A stretch of 14,733 nucleotides of DNA from Gammaproteobacteria bacterium. GTDB taxonomy: Bacteria > Pseudomonadota > Gammaproteobacteria > Xanthomonadales > Marinicellaceae. The notes beneath the pieces were generated by a model, which was not told the DNA's origin, made no database searches, and was given only the letters and a program-made list of their open reading frames with translations. The stretch lies in the NCBI GenBank assembly GCA_030426705.1, contig JAUHXW010000032.1:1-14733 (forward strand). Reading direction: 5' to 3'. The position numbers were made by a program, and so were the translations under genes. Below, one piece after another: positions 6,358 to 12,571 of this stretch. Positions within the stretch are counted from its first letter, which is position 1. Each line of letters opens with the position of its first letter.

Positions 6358-6626
6358 GTGAGAGAGGGATGTATGAAATGCGTCCTGCATTTCACCCTTC
6401 GGGCGCCTTCGGCGTCAAAAAAATTTCTTGAAAACTTTTTCATGCAACCCGCAGGGCTATTCACAAGGATGTGAATGGTAAAATTCGTTCCTGACAATTT
6501 TTTATTCATCGCTTCCTTGCGATTCACCCCTGCGGGGCTTACGTGAAAAAATGTTCCTGACATTTTTTTCAAACCCTCGATACGCGTTAACGTATACCCG
6601 CTTTCCAGGTTTGCTCCTTCAACCAC
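6358..6626 (-). pseudogene. Truncated tRNA-Ser-like copy carrying an expanded hairpin cassette
   Basis: On the minus strand, tRNA-Ser sequence begins at 6626 within the D-arm (GTGGTTGAAGG). The 5' acceptor strand is missing, and the D-arm joins unrelated DNA downstream of cysK. The anticodon loop CTGGAAA remains, but its 5' stem is spoiled (AAACC against GCGGG). The variable arm and T-stem match copy 2 closely. The T-loop is split after TTTG by about 200 bases of hairpins, and the second half (ATCCCTCTCTCAC) lies at 6370-6358. There is no CCA. This is the most decayed of the three copies and lies nearest cysK. Confidence 0.75.
6371..6569 (-). repeat. Hairpin cassette 3 (expanded)
   Basis: About ten hairpins lie in series. 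On the + strand: arms GAAATGC/GCATTTC with loop GTCCT (6375-6393); CCC/GGG with TTC (6395-6403); CGCC/GGCG with TTC (6404-6414); a degenerate A/T hairpin (about 6418-6430); CCC/GGG with GCA (6438-6446); arms ATTCACA/TGTGAAT with loop AGGA (6449-6466); an 8-bp stem with one bulged C and loop TCCTG (6480-6501); ATCGC/GCGAT with loop TTCCTT (6508-6523); CCCC/GGGG with TGC (6527-6537); and arms AAAAAATGT/ACATTTTTT with loop TCCTG (6546-6568). It starts and ends like cassettes A and 2, with additional long-hairpin plus C-rich-hairpin modules in between, so the repeat grows by modules. Confidence 0.75.
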
Positions 6627-6680
6627 AAAGTTGCCTAAACGATAAGACTGATAGTTATGGTTTCAGGAGCAAATTGGATG

Positions 6681-7619
6681 TTAAACCTCGTCAGATTCGT
6701 TTTCGAAATCCTGGAACAGGTAGGTGCTCAGGTAGCGTTCGCCGGTGTCTGGTAGCATGGCGAGTATGACTGATCCATCGGGTGCTTTTTTGGCCGTTTC
6801 AAGTGCGGCGGCAAAAGTTGCCCCGGCAGAAATACCACACAGAATGCCTTCTTTCGATGCCAGTGCCAGGGAAGCGTTTTTGGCCTGGTGTTCATCGACT
6901 GGAATCAAATCATCAAAAATAGATTTGTTCATCACTTCTGCCACAAAGTCAGGTGTCCAGCCTTGTAGTTTATGTGGTGACCATTCTTTACCAGCCAATA
7001 ATTGGGCTTCAACAGGTTCTGTAGCAACAATGGTGATGTCTGGTCTGGCCAGTTTTAACACTTCACCAACACCCGTAATGGTGCCGCCTGTGCCATAGCC
7101 GCTGACAAAATAGTCCAGTTTTTTACCTGCAAAGTCTTTCAGGATTTCAGGTCCAGTGGTGGATCTGTGAAAAGCCGGGTTGGCTTCGTTTTCAAATTGT
7201 CTTGCCAAAAACCAGCCTCGTTCTTCTGCAAGTTCTTTGGCTTTTTGCACCATGCCTGAACCTCTGGCTTCGGCAGGTGTCAGCACGACTTTAGCTCCTA
7301 AAGCACGCATTAATTTACGTCGTTCGATTGAAAATGTTTCGCTCATGACTGCTACAAACGGATGTCCTTTGGCAGCACAAACCATGGCCAAAGCAATCCC
7401 GGTATTGCCAGAAGTGGCTTCTACGACTGTTTGTCCGGGTTTAAGTACCCCTTTTTGCTCCGCATCAGCAATGATGGCGTAAGCCAAACGGTCCTTTACA
7501 GACGCTAATGGGTTGAAATATTCAGCTTTAACGTACATTTCTACATTGGCTGGAGCCAATTGATTGATTTTTATGATGGGCGTATTGCCAATGGTTTCTA
7601 AAATATTGTTATAAATCAT
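6681..7619 (-). CDS. cysK: Cysteine synthase A (O-acetylserine sulfhydrylase)
   Basis: This PLP enzyme makes L-cysteine from O-acetyl-L-serine and sulfide, the last step of assimilatory sulfate reduction, as a cytosolic dimer. Seen: the PLP-binding lysine Lys42 in NPLASVKDRLA, the substrate loop TSGNTG (69-74), the MSETFSIERR segment, the phosphate-binding loop GTGGT (176-180) and the C-terminal CGISAGA and LPDTGERYLST motifs. The length of 312 residues is normal. The RRKLMRALGA segment and the lack of extra domains favour cysteine synthase over cystathionine beta-synthase; A versus B isozyme is less certain, with A preferred. It is divergent from cysB, its expected activator. No SD is evident before the ATG, and no intrinsic terminator is visible before the tRNA-like array that follows on the same strand. 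Confidence 0.93.
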   Translation of the reverse strand: MIYNNILETIGNTPIIKINQLAPANVEMYVKAEYFNPLASVKDRLAYAIIADAEQKGVLKPGQTVVEATSGNTGIALAMVCAAKGHPFVAVMSETFSIERRKLMRALGAKVVLTPAEARGSGMVQKAKELAEERGWFLARQFENEANPAFHRSTTGPEILKDFAGKKLDYFVSGYGTGGTITGVGEVLKLARPDITIVATEPVEAQLLAGKEWSPHKLQGWTPDFVAEVMNKSIFDDLIPVDEHQAKNASLALASKEGILCGISAGATFAAALETAKKAPDGSVILAMLPDTGERYLSTYLFQDFENESDEV

Positions 7620-7673
7620 GGTTTTTTATTTTGTGTGTTTGTCGCGTAGTTTAACTATGCTTTAAATAGATGG

Positions 7674-7712
7674 ATAATATCAATTAAACATGCCTATATA
7701 ACAAAAAGTTAT
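7674..7712 (-). promoter_or_regulatory. Candidate CysB operator and cysK promoter
   Basis: A perfect inverted repeat ATAAC-N5-GTTAT lies at 7698-7712 and contains the T-N11-A core typical of LysR-type boxes. On the minus strand a -10-like TATTAT (7679-7674) follows, so the operator overlaps the weak -35 region, as expected for an activator-dependent promoter. CysB as the binder is inferred from its adjacent divergent gene; CysB sites are poorly conserved, so the assignment is tentative. Confidence 0.4.
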
Positions 7713-7732
7713 GAGACGTATGGATGTCTATA

Positions 7733-7761
7733 TTGCCAAATGTTATTATACACGTTACTAT
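7733..7761 (+). promoter_or_regulatory. Probable sigma-70 promoter of cysB
   Basis: TTGCCA (7733-7738) and TACTAT (7756-7761) are separated by 17 bases and point to cysB. Transcription would start near 7768, giving a short leader of about 26 nt before the ATG at 7794. This also argues against the upstream in-frame ATG at 7740, which lies inside the promoter. Confidence 0.5.
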
Positions 7762-7793
7762 GCGAACTGTGTATCAATAAAATAGTGAATACC

Positions 7794-8774
7794 ATGAAAT
7801 TACAACAATTACGTTTTTTTGCCTCAGTATGCCATTCAGGGTTGAATGTGACAGCTGCTGCAAAAAGCCTGTTCACATCTCAACCCGGCGTGAGCCGCCA
7901 GGTCAGGTTGTTAGAAGACGAATTGGGGTTCAGTTTATTTGTCAGACAAGGTAAAGCGCTTGTGGCCCTGACGCAAGCGGGTAAAGAGATTTTAAAGCGA
8001 GCCGAACGTATCCTTAAAGAAGTTGAAAATATCAAAGCTTTCAGTAATGAGTTGACCAATGAAAAAAATGGTTTGTTAAGTATTGCTACCACGCATACGC
8101 AATCTCGTTATGTTTTGCCACCCGTGTTGAAACAATTGCATGGTATATATCCTTCAGTCAAAGTTAATTTATTTCAGGGTACTTCCAAACAGAACCTAAA
8201 ATCTTTGCGAGAAGGTGAAGTGGATTTTGTCATCAGTTCTGGCGACACAGATAACATCACTGATTTGGTTAAACTGGATTTATTCAAATGGCAACGAAAA
8301 ATAGTGGTGCCTAAAAATCACAAACTGGCGAATAAAAGCACCATAACATTGAAGGAATTGGCCTCCTACCCATTGATTGTTTACGTAGGGAATGACAATG
8401 AAAACTCTAGCCTGGTAAAAGCTTTCAATCAGGCCAATCTAGACTATCAAATTGTTTTTACTGCACGTGATTCTGATGTGATAAAAACCTACGTCAGGTC
8501 TGGTTTAGGCGTTGGTATTATCGCCAGTATGGCTGTAGATGCAGATTTGGACGATGATTTACATGCGATGGATACGGTGGGTATATTGCCTTTAAGCACC
8601 ACCTGGTTGGCTTTTAATCCCAGTCTGTTTTTACGTGGGTTTATGCACGAATTTATTCAATTGTTTGCACCTCATGTCAAACGTGAACAGGTCCAAGCTG
8701 CCATTGATAACAAATTATTATTAGCGGACCCGCAGAAAATTGTTACGCCAATCGACTCTGCCTGGCAATGTTGA
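7794..8774 (+). CDS. cysB: LysR-type transcriptional activator of cysteine biosynthesis
   Basis: CysB activates sulfate assimilation and cysteine genes when bound by N-acetylserine. The protein is 326 residues from this ATG, against 324 in E. coli. It opens MKLQQLRFF, as E. coli CysB opens MKLQQLRY. The winged helix-turn-helix is at residues 1-60 (SLFTSQPGVSRQVRLLEDELG). The inducer pocket segment SIATTHTQSRYVLP includes Thr100 and Thr102, which bind sulfate in known CysB structures. Further matches are DSDVIKTYVRSGLGVGIIASMAVD and FLRGFMHEFIQLFAPH. An upstream ATG adds 18 residues without family similarity and is rejected. It is divergent from cysK across a 174-base regulatory region with a LysR-type box, consistent with direct control of cysK and possibly autoregulation. 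Confidence 0.93.
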   Translation: MKLQQLRFFASVCHSGLNVTAAAKSLFTSQPGVSRQVRLLEDELGFSLFVRQGKALVALTQAGKEILKRAERILKEVENIKAFSNELTNEKNGLLSIATTHTQSRYVLPPVLKQLHGIYPSVKVNLFQGTSKQNLKSLREGEVDFVISSGDTDNITDLVKLDLFKWQRKIVVPKNHKLANKSTITLKELASYPLIVYVGNDNENSSLVKAFNQANLDYQIVFTARDSDVIKTYVRSGLGVGIIASMAVDADLDDDLHAMDTVGILPLSTTWLAFNPSLFLRGFMHEFIQLFAPHVKREQVQAAIDNKLLLADPQKIVTPIDSAWQC

Positions 8775-8858
8775 GTTGAAATTTTCATTTGCCATCGTGG
8801 TCGTATTGGAAAAAATAACCACATCAGCTATTATGGTTGTTTTATCAAAAGGGTCGTT

Positions 8859-9665
8859 ATGCTTAAATCAATTCTCTTGGGTTTATTGGTCATCAGTGCA
8901 GCAAAAATCAAAGCTGAAGAAATTTTTACCAACCAGTTTGAATATCTGGTAGCAACCAGAATTAACAGTTTTGATTTAAAGGACCCTCATACATTTACAC
9001 TCATAGGTGGGGTGGTTTGTGTTGATATTACTGATCAACTGAATACACAGGTTAATAACCAAATTTCCATGGATGATGACAATAATGGTTTATTGGATTT
9101 GAGTTTTGTTACACAATACAATTCAGATCAACCTGCATATTTAGCCAGTAAATCGATGACTGCAGAACTACAAAATGCTGACTGTACAGCACCACAGGCT
9201 TCGACTTCTTGTTCACCAACGCCAAATCCTGTTATGGCTCAAATCGCCACTCAGCCATTGGAAGCCGGTAGCTGCTTAACACCACTTGCTGGTACAACGA
9301 CCGGTTATATACCGGCTGTAACAAGCACCAACGCACCATGTCACAGTACAGCACCACAAAACATCAGCATCAATTTAGGAGGGATTAACTTACCACTGGA
9401 AAGTTATCAACAATCATTGCGTTATCAGAATGGCATAACAACTGACCAGGGGTTACATATGGGGTTTATTTCAGAATCGACAGCGGAAAGTATTATTATA
9501 CCCGCTACTATTCCTATTGTAGGTGGCCAAACATTTGCATCATTATTACCAGGAGGTGTTGGTTCTTGTGCCATTGGTGACGATCGTGATACTGGACCAG
9601 ATGGCCAAACGACTGGCTGGTGGTTGTACTTCAATTCCGAATCAGACCTGGTTGAATTCTTTTAA
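8859..9665 (+). CDS. Secreted protein of unknown function, upstream of lipase
   Basis: I do not recognise a family. The start has an SD-like AAAAGGG five bases upstream of the ATG. Residues 1-19 form a signal peptide (LKSILLGLLVISAAKIKA before EE). The mature protein begins EEIFTNQFEY, which loosely resembles the IFxNGFE-type N-terminal motif I recall in secreted proteins of some marine gammaproteobacteria (recollection, not verified). An acidic DDDNNGLLD segment could bind calcium. The central part is rich in T, P, S and A with several cysteines. The C-terminus ends WWLYFNSESDLVEFF, and a GGVGSCAIGDDRDTGPDG stretch precedes it. It is probably extracellular or in the outer envelope. The lipase begins 138 bases downstream with its own promoter, so a shared function is only suggested by location. 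Confidence 0.72.
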   Translation: MLKSILLGLLVISAAKIKAEEIFTNQFEYLVATRINSFDLKDPHTFTLIGGVVCVDITDQLNTQVNNQISMDDDNNGLLDLSFVTQYNSDQPAYLASKSMTAELQNADCTAPQASTSCSPTPNPVMAQIATQPLEAGSCLTPLAGTTTGYIPAVTSTNAPCHSTAPQNISINLGGINLPLESYQQSLRYQNGITTDQGLHMGFISESTAESIIIPATIPIVGGQTFASLLPGGVGSCAIGDDRDTGPDGQTTGWWLYFNSESDLVEFF

Positions 9666-9706
9666 GGCAGTTTTCAAGCCCAAATTTTGAGCATCATTAC
9701 TATTTC

Positions 9707-9756
9707 AAACGTTCGTTTAAAAATACTTTGACTTTATGCTTTGACTTTGTTAAAAA
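9707..9756 (+). promoter_or_regulatory. Lipase promoter region with operator-like palindrome and direct repeats
   Basis: The inverted repeat AAACG-TT-CGTTT (9707-9718), extending imperfectly to about 20 bp, looks like a dimeric-repressor (for example TetR-type) operator. A 10-base direct repeat CTTTGACTTT follows at 9726-9735 and 9739-9748, offset by 13 bases; each copy holds a -35-like TTGACT. The first pairs with TAAAAA (9751-9756) at 17 bp. The cognate regulator is not identifiable in this window. Confidence 0.4.
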
Positions 9757-9803
9757 ATCGTAAAGGTCGTTAGAACCTTGCATTAAAAAAAGAGGAAGTA
9801 ATC

Positions 9804-10745
9804 ATGAAAAGTCATAAAATCATAAAAACTGTATGTCTGTTGATGCTATTGTTTGCCTTACCAAGCCATGCCTGGTGGTGGAACAATAATTACACCAAAA
9901 CTAAATATCCAATCGTATTGGTACATGGCTTATTTGGCTTTGATCAGGCTTTTGGTGTTTATAACTATTTTTATCGCATCCCATCTGAATTGACTGAAGA
10001 TGGTGCCACAGTTTATGTGGCAGATGTTTCGGCAGCCAATTCCAGTGAAATGCGTGGTGAACAGTTGTTGCAACAATTGCAAGTCATCAAGGCGGTATAT
10101 GGACACAGTAAATTCAATCTGATTGGTCATTCCCATGGCGCGCCAACCATACGCTATGTGGCATCAGTTAGACCAGATCTGGTGGCATCAGTCACTTCTG
10201 TTGGAGGACCTAATAAAGGCAGTGCAGTCGCTGATATGGTGCAAACAGCAGCACCTCCTGGCTCCTTTCTTGAGTCAGTATTAGCAGAATTAGCCAATGG
10301 CTTGGCTTTGTTTATTGAATTGGCTTCAGGTGGAGCAGGTGATCCGCAAGATGCTTTGGGGTCATTGAATTCTTTAACCACAGCAGGAGCCAATCAATTT
10401 AATCTCAATTACCCTGAAGGTGTTCCAAACTCATATTGTGGAGAAGGGGCCTATGAAGTAAACGGGGTAAAATATTATTCTTTCAGCGGAACTCGACCTG
10501 TAAGCAACATTGTTGATATCAGTGATGCATTGTTGGGTGTTTCGAGTCTGCTGTTCTTTGGTGAATCCAATGACGGTTTGGTGGGACGATGTTCTTCACA
10601 TCTGGGCCGTGTGTTGCGTGACGATTACCCATGGAATCATGGCGATGAAATAAATCAAGTTCTCGGGATCAGAGGGCTGTTTACTTCCAATCCTGTAACC
10701 GTTTATCGTGCACATGCAAACAGATTAAAAAACGAGGGTTTATAA
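9804..10745 (+). CDS. lip: Secreted triacylglycerol lipase, family I (foldase-dependent)
   Basis: The enzyme hydrolyses long-chain triacylglycerols outside the cell. The start has a strong SD, AGAGGA, 7 bases upstream. Residues 1-23 are a signal peptide (LLMLLFALPSHA before WWW). The alpha/beta-hydrolase core shows the oxyanion segment VLVHGLFGF, the nucleophile elbow GHSHGA (Ser110), catalytic Asp257 in SNDGLVGRCSSHLG and catalytic His279 in PWNHGDEINQ. Cys212 and Cys263 match the single disulfide of Pseudomonas/Burkholderia lipases. Size (313 residues) and motif order place it in families I.1/I.2, whose members leave by type II secretion after periplasmic folding; no secretion genes are in the window. 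The elbow ends in Ala where the family usually has Gly (GHSHGG). The stop abuts the ATG of the foldase. Confidence 0.93.
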   Translation: MKSHKIIKTVCLLMLLFALPSHAWWWNNNYTKTKYPIVLVHGLFGFDQAFGVYNYFYRIPSELTEDGATVYVADVSAANSSEMRGEQLLQQLQVIKAVYGHSKFNLIGHSHGAPTIRYVASVRPDLVASVTSVGGPNKGSAVADMVQTAAPPGSFLESVLAELANGLALFIELASGGAGDPQDALGSLNSLTTAGANQFNLNYPEGVPNSYCGEGAYEVNGVKYYSFSGTRPVSNIVDISDALLGVSSLLFFGESNDGLVGRCSSHLGRVLRDDYPWNHGDEINQVLGIRGLFTSNPVTVYRAHANRLKNEGL

Positions 10746-11714
10746 ATGAAAAATACCACATCAAAAAAATTAAGATTTGTCACCATTTTGTTAGCTGCTG
10801 CGCTGTTAACCTCATTGTTTATCTGGCAACAAAGTCAAAGCAATGTGGTCAATAAACTATCACCAACGAAAGCAGTGATGCTGACTTCAACATCGTTGGC
10901 TGCAGATCGATTGTACAAACAAAATCGTCACGCTGAAATCAAAAACAATACCGATGTACAGCTTCTTCAAGTCAATTCACTACAAGGAACCCAGCCTGAC
11001 GGTGCAGTTAACCTCGATGAGCAAGGCAATGTCAAAGCAGACAAAGAATTGCATCGTTTGTTTGATTATTACCTCAGCACTTTGGGTGAGCAGGAGTTGT
11101 TTCAAATCAAAAAGCAGTTGTTGGTGTCTGCCAGCGATTATTTGTCACTGGATCAACTTGAACAATTACGCGACTATTTTGATCAATATGTACAATACCT
11201 GGAAAGTGCCAAAAATTTGGCGGTTTCTTTTAATAACGATGAGCCTTTGGATCAAAGGCTCATCCAAATTAAACAACTGAGGGTTGATTTATTGGGTCAG
11301 GAGATGGCCGATGGATTCTTTGCCGATGAACATGCCTATGCAACATGGGTGTTACAGCAAGATACCATACTTACAGATGACTTGACAGCGCAGCAAATCA
11401 AATGGCTTGAAGCTGAAAATCATGCCACGGCTTATCAGGATGTGTTGTTACAAAACCAGCAATTTGAATCTGCTGAAGTGAGCGAGTTTGATAAACAGCT
11501 GATAAGAGCTGAAGTTTATGGTGAAGCAGTGGCAGAACGTTTAGCCTTGCTCGATAATCAGCAATCACTTTGGCAAAATAAAGTTCGAAAATATATCAAT
11601 GCACGTGAACTGGTTAGCAATCAATCAGAACTACAGTCTTTAAACAACCAATATTCTGCGACTGAAATCAAAAGGCTCAATGCCTATTGGCAACATCACT
11701 TGACAGAAAGCTGA
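10746..11714 (+). CDS. lif: Lipase-specific foldase (lipase chaperone)
   Basis: This inner-membrane-anchored periplasmic chaperone folds the cognate lipase. Residues about 9-27 form a single N-terminal membrane anchor after a basic start (KKLR). A variable linker leads to LQGTQPDG (79-86) and then to the family signature, which fits R-x-x-F-D-[FY]-x-L-[ST]: here RLFDYYLS (104-111). The rest is helical and Gln/Leu/Asp-rich, like the arched helices that wrap the lipase. At 322 residues it is slightly shorter than typical. The start has SD GAGGG 7 bases upstream, within the end of the lipase gene, and follows the lipase stop with no gap, so the pair is coupled. The gene ends 4 bases from the convergent metJ, with no space for a separate terminator. 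Confidence 0.9.
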   Translation: MKNTTSKKLRFVTILLAAALLTSLFIWQQSQSNVVNKLSPTKAVMLTSTSLAADRLYKQNRHAEIKNNTDVQLLQVNSLQGTQPDGAVNLDEQGNVKADKELHRLFDYYLSTLGEQELFQIKKQLLVSASDYLSLDQLEQLRDYFDQYVQYLESAKNLAVSFNNDEPLDQRLIQIKQLRVDLLGQEMADGFFADEHAYATWVLQQDTILTDDLTAQQIKWLEAENHATAYQDVLLQNQQFESAEVSEFDKQLIRAEVYGEAVAERLALLDNQQSLWQNKVRKYINARELVSNQSELQSLNNQYSATEIKRLNAYWQHHLTES

Positions 11715-11718
11715 TTGG

Positions 11719-11991
11719 CTATTGGCCACGAAGTTTTCTATCATATTCGTGATTCGATTTGCTTAAATCTTCATCAGTAGGTAAAGGTTGACCTGTATAA
11801 GCGTGAAGGAAGGCTTCGCACAGTAACTCACTGTTGGTGGCATGTTTAAGGTTGTTGACTTGTCTGCGAGTCCGTTCATCCGTCAGAATTTTTAATACTT
11901 CAAAAGGGATGGAAACTGTGATTTTTTTGACTTTTTCACTTTTTTTGCCGTGCGGCACATAAGGATTGATGTATTTGCCATTCCAAGCCAT
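11719..11991 (-). CDS. metJ: Met regulon repressor MetJ (short C-terminus)
   Basis: MetJ is a ribbon-helix-helix repressor of methionine biosynthesis genes, with S-adenosylmethionine as corepressor. The match to E. coli MetJ is very close over HGKKSEKVKKITVSIP (the DNA-contacting beta ribbon) and continues through ILTDERTRRQVNNL, HATNSELLCEAFLHAYTGQPLP and the following DEDL. After that the sequence diverges and stops at residue 90, against 105 in E. coli, so the C-terminal helical tail is absent or replaced by SNHEYDRKLRGQ. The frame has no sign of a shift. A met-box-like repeat lies two bases before the ATG, suggesting autorepression. It is convergent with the lipase foldase gene. Confidence 0.94.
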   Translation of the reverse strand: MAWNGKYINPYVPHGKKSEKVKKITVSIPFEVLKILTDERTRRQVNNLKHATNSELLCEAFLHAYTGQPLPTDEDLSKSNHEYDRKLRGQ

Positions 11992-11993
11992 AT

Positions 11994-12037
11994 AAACGTC
12001 TAGATAGTTAAAACAACTATTTTAACACACTTGTCAA
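11994..12037 (-). promoter_or_regulatory. metJ control region: met-box pair, inverted repeat and -35
   Basis: On the minus strand the -35 consensus TTGACA is at 12037-12032. A perfect inverted repeat GTTAAAA-N6-TTTTAAC (12007-12026) follows. Next come two adjacent 8-mers, AACTATCT (12009-12002) and AGACGTTT (12001-11994); the second matches the met-box consensus AGACGTCT at 7 of 8 bases and the first at 4 of 8. The boxes end two bases before the metJ ATG, where an SD would be expected and none is seen. Confidence 0.5.
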
Positions 12038-12044
12038 TCATCGC

Positions 12045-12230
12045 TATTACTTTGTTTTTGGAGAGCTGCTGAGCAGCTCGACCGGCGCTCTTGGTTGGTG
12101 AGCGAAGAGCAGGCGATGAAGGCATGGCGATTTTATCGAAGATAAAGAAGCCTTGCCTGAATGCCGTAGCTCGTGAATCAGAAAGAGCAAGCCCGAGGTT
12201 ACAAGTTATGCTCACCGTGGTCGCTTTCAA
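12045..12230 (-). other. Hairpin-rich non-coding stretch between metJ and a small exported protein gene
   Basis: There is no credible coding frame, but the stretch is more GC-rich than its surroundings and unusually structured. Seen on the + strand: a perfect palindromic hairpin GAGCTGCT/AGCAGCTC with a single central G (12063-12079); GCTCTT/AAGAGC with a 12-base loop (12087-12110); and a nested hairpin (12120-12158) with TTTATC/GATAAA around a GAA loop, enclosed by GGC/GCC and AGGCA/TGCCT. It follows the small exported protein gene and precedes metJ in the minus direction, so it would be a 3' UTR or an independent RNA. It could be a dispersed repeat or a structured RNA. Confidence 0.5.
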
Positions 12231-12231
12231 A

Positions 12232-12543
12232 TTAGTCGGGAACAGATTTGAATGAAGACCCAAGAGCATTCCTTTTCTTGTAGGAAACAAAAAAACCTTC
12301 CAAATCACCGTTTTCTGTATAAGGGCTGACATCGACCAGTTCGTAGCCATATTGAGCAAATTCCTGGTGAGATTGGGACATGTTTCTGGCAGCTGTGTGT
12401 TTTCTGGTCAGCTTGGTCACATCGAGAAAAACAGTGACCGCAGCCAGTGATTTTTCAGCGGCTTTTTCAGCAGCTGATTTGCTTTGTACATCAAAACTGC
12501 TCACCAACAACAGCCAAGCTGTTAACGCTAAAATTTTATTCAT
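12232..12543 (-). CDS. Small exported protein of unknown function
   Basis: I do not recognise this 103-residue product. Translation is taken from the ATG at 12543 because it gives a normal signal peptide (MNK, hydrophobic ALTAWLLLVSSF, cleavage probably near VQS, residues 1-21); an upstream in-frame ATG adds ten polar residues in front of it. The mature protein begins with an Ala/Lys/Glu helix (SAAEKAAEKSLAAV), then a strand-like AVTVFLDVTKL, a basic segment, and a C-terminal FAQYGYELVDVSPYTENGD and GFFVSYKKR that look like a compact beta structure, reminiscent of small DUF4177-like proteins (weak impression). No cysteine is seen after the signal, so it is not a lipoprotein. It is divergent from trpS. 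Confidence 0.6.
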   Translation of the reverse strand: MNKILALTAWLLLVSSFDVQSKSAAEKAAEKSLAAVTVFLDVTKLTRKHTAARNMSQSHQEFAQYGYELVDVSPYTENGDLEGFFVSYKKRNALGSSFKSVPD

Positions 12544-12571
12544 GGCCCTGATCTCAATATTCGATTTAGCC

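Noticed and set aside
5860..6569. CRISPR array
   Set aside because: Repeats are not evenly spaced, spacers are absent, and the repeated units are hairpins with varying stems; no cas genes are present.
5698..6626. Several open frames (5698-5880, 5730-5951, 6294-6626 on minus; 6094-6318 on plus)
   Set aside because: They read across the tRNA-like copies and hairpin repeats, lack SDs, and their peptides (such as FFDAEGARR) are translations of CGCC/GGCG hairpins rather than proteins.
5996..6626. tRNA attachment sites of an integrative element
   Set aside because: Repeated tRNA pieces resemble att duplications, but there is no integrase, phage or plasmid gene between or beside them; the repeated promoter spacer is better explained by tandem duplication.
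7740..7793. Upstream ATG start for cysB (18 extra residues)
   Set aside because: The extension does not match the family, and this ATG lies inside the likely promoter.
12000..12359. 119-residue frame on the minus strand over the hairpin-rich stretch
   Set aside because: It overlaps the better-supported small exported protein gene in another frame, has no SD, and its sequence follows the palindromes.
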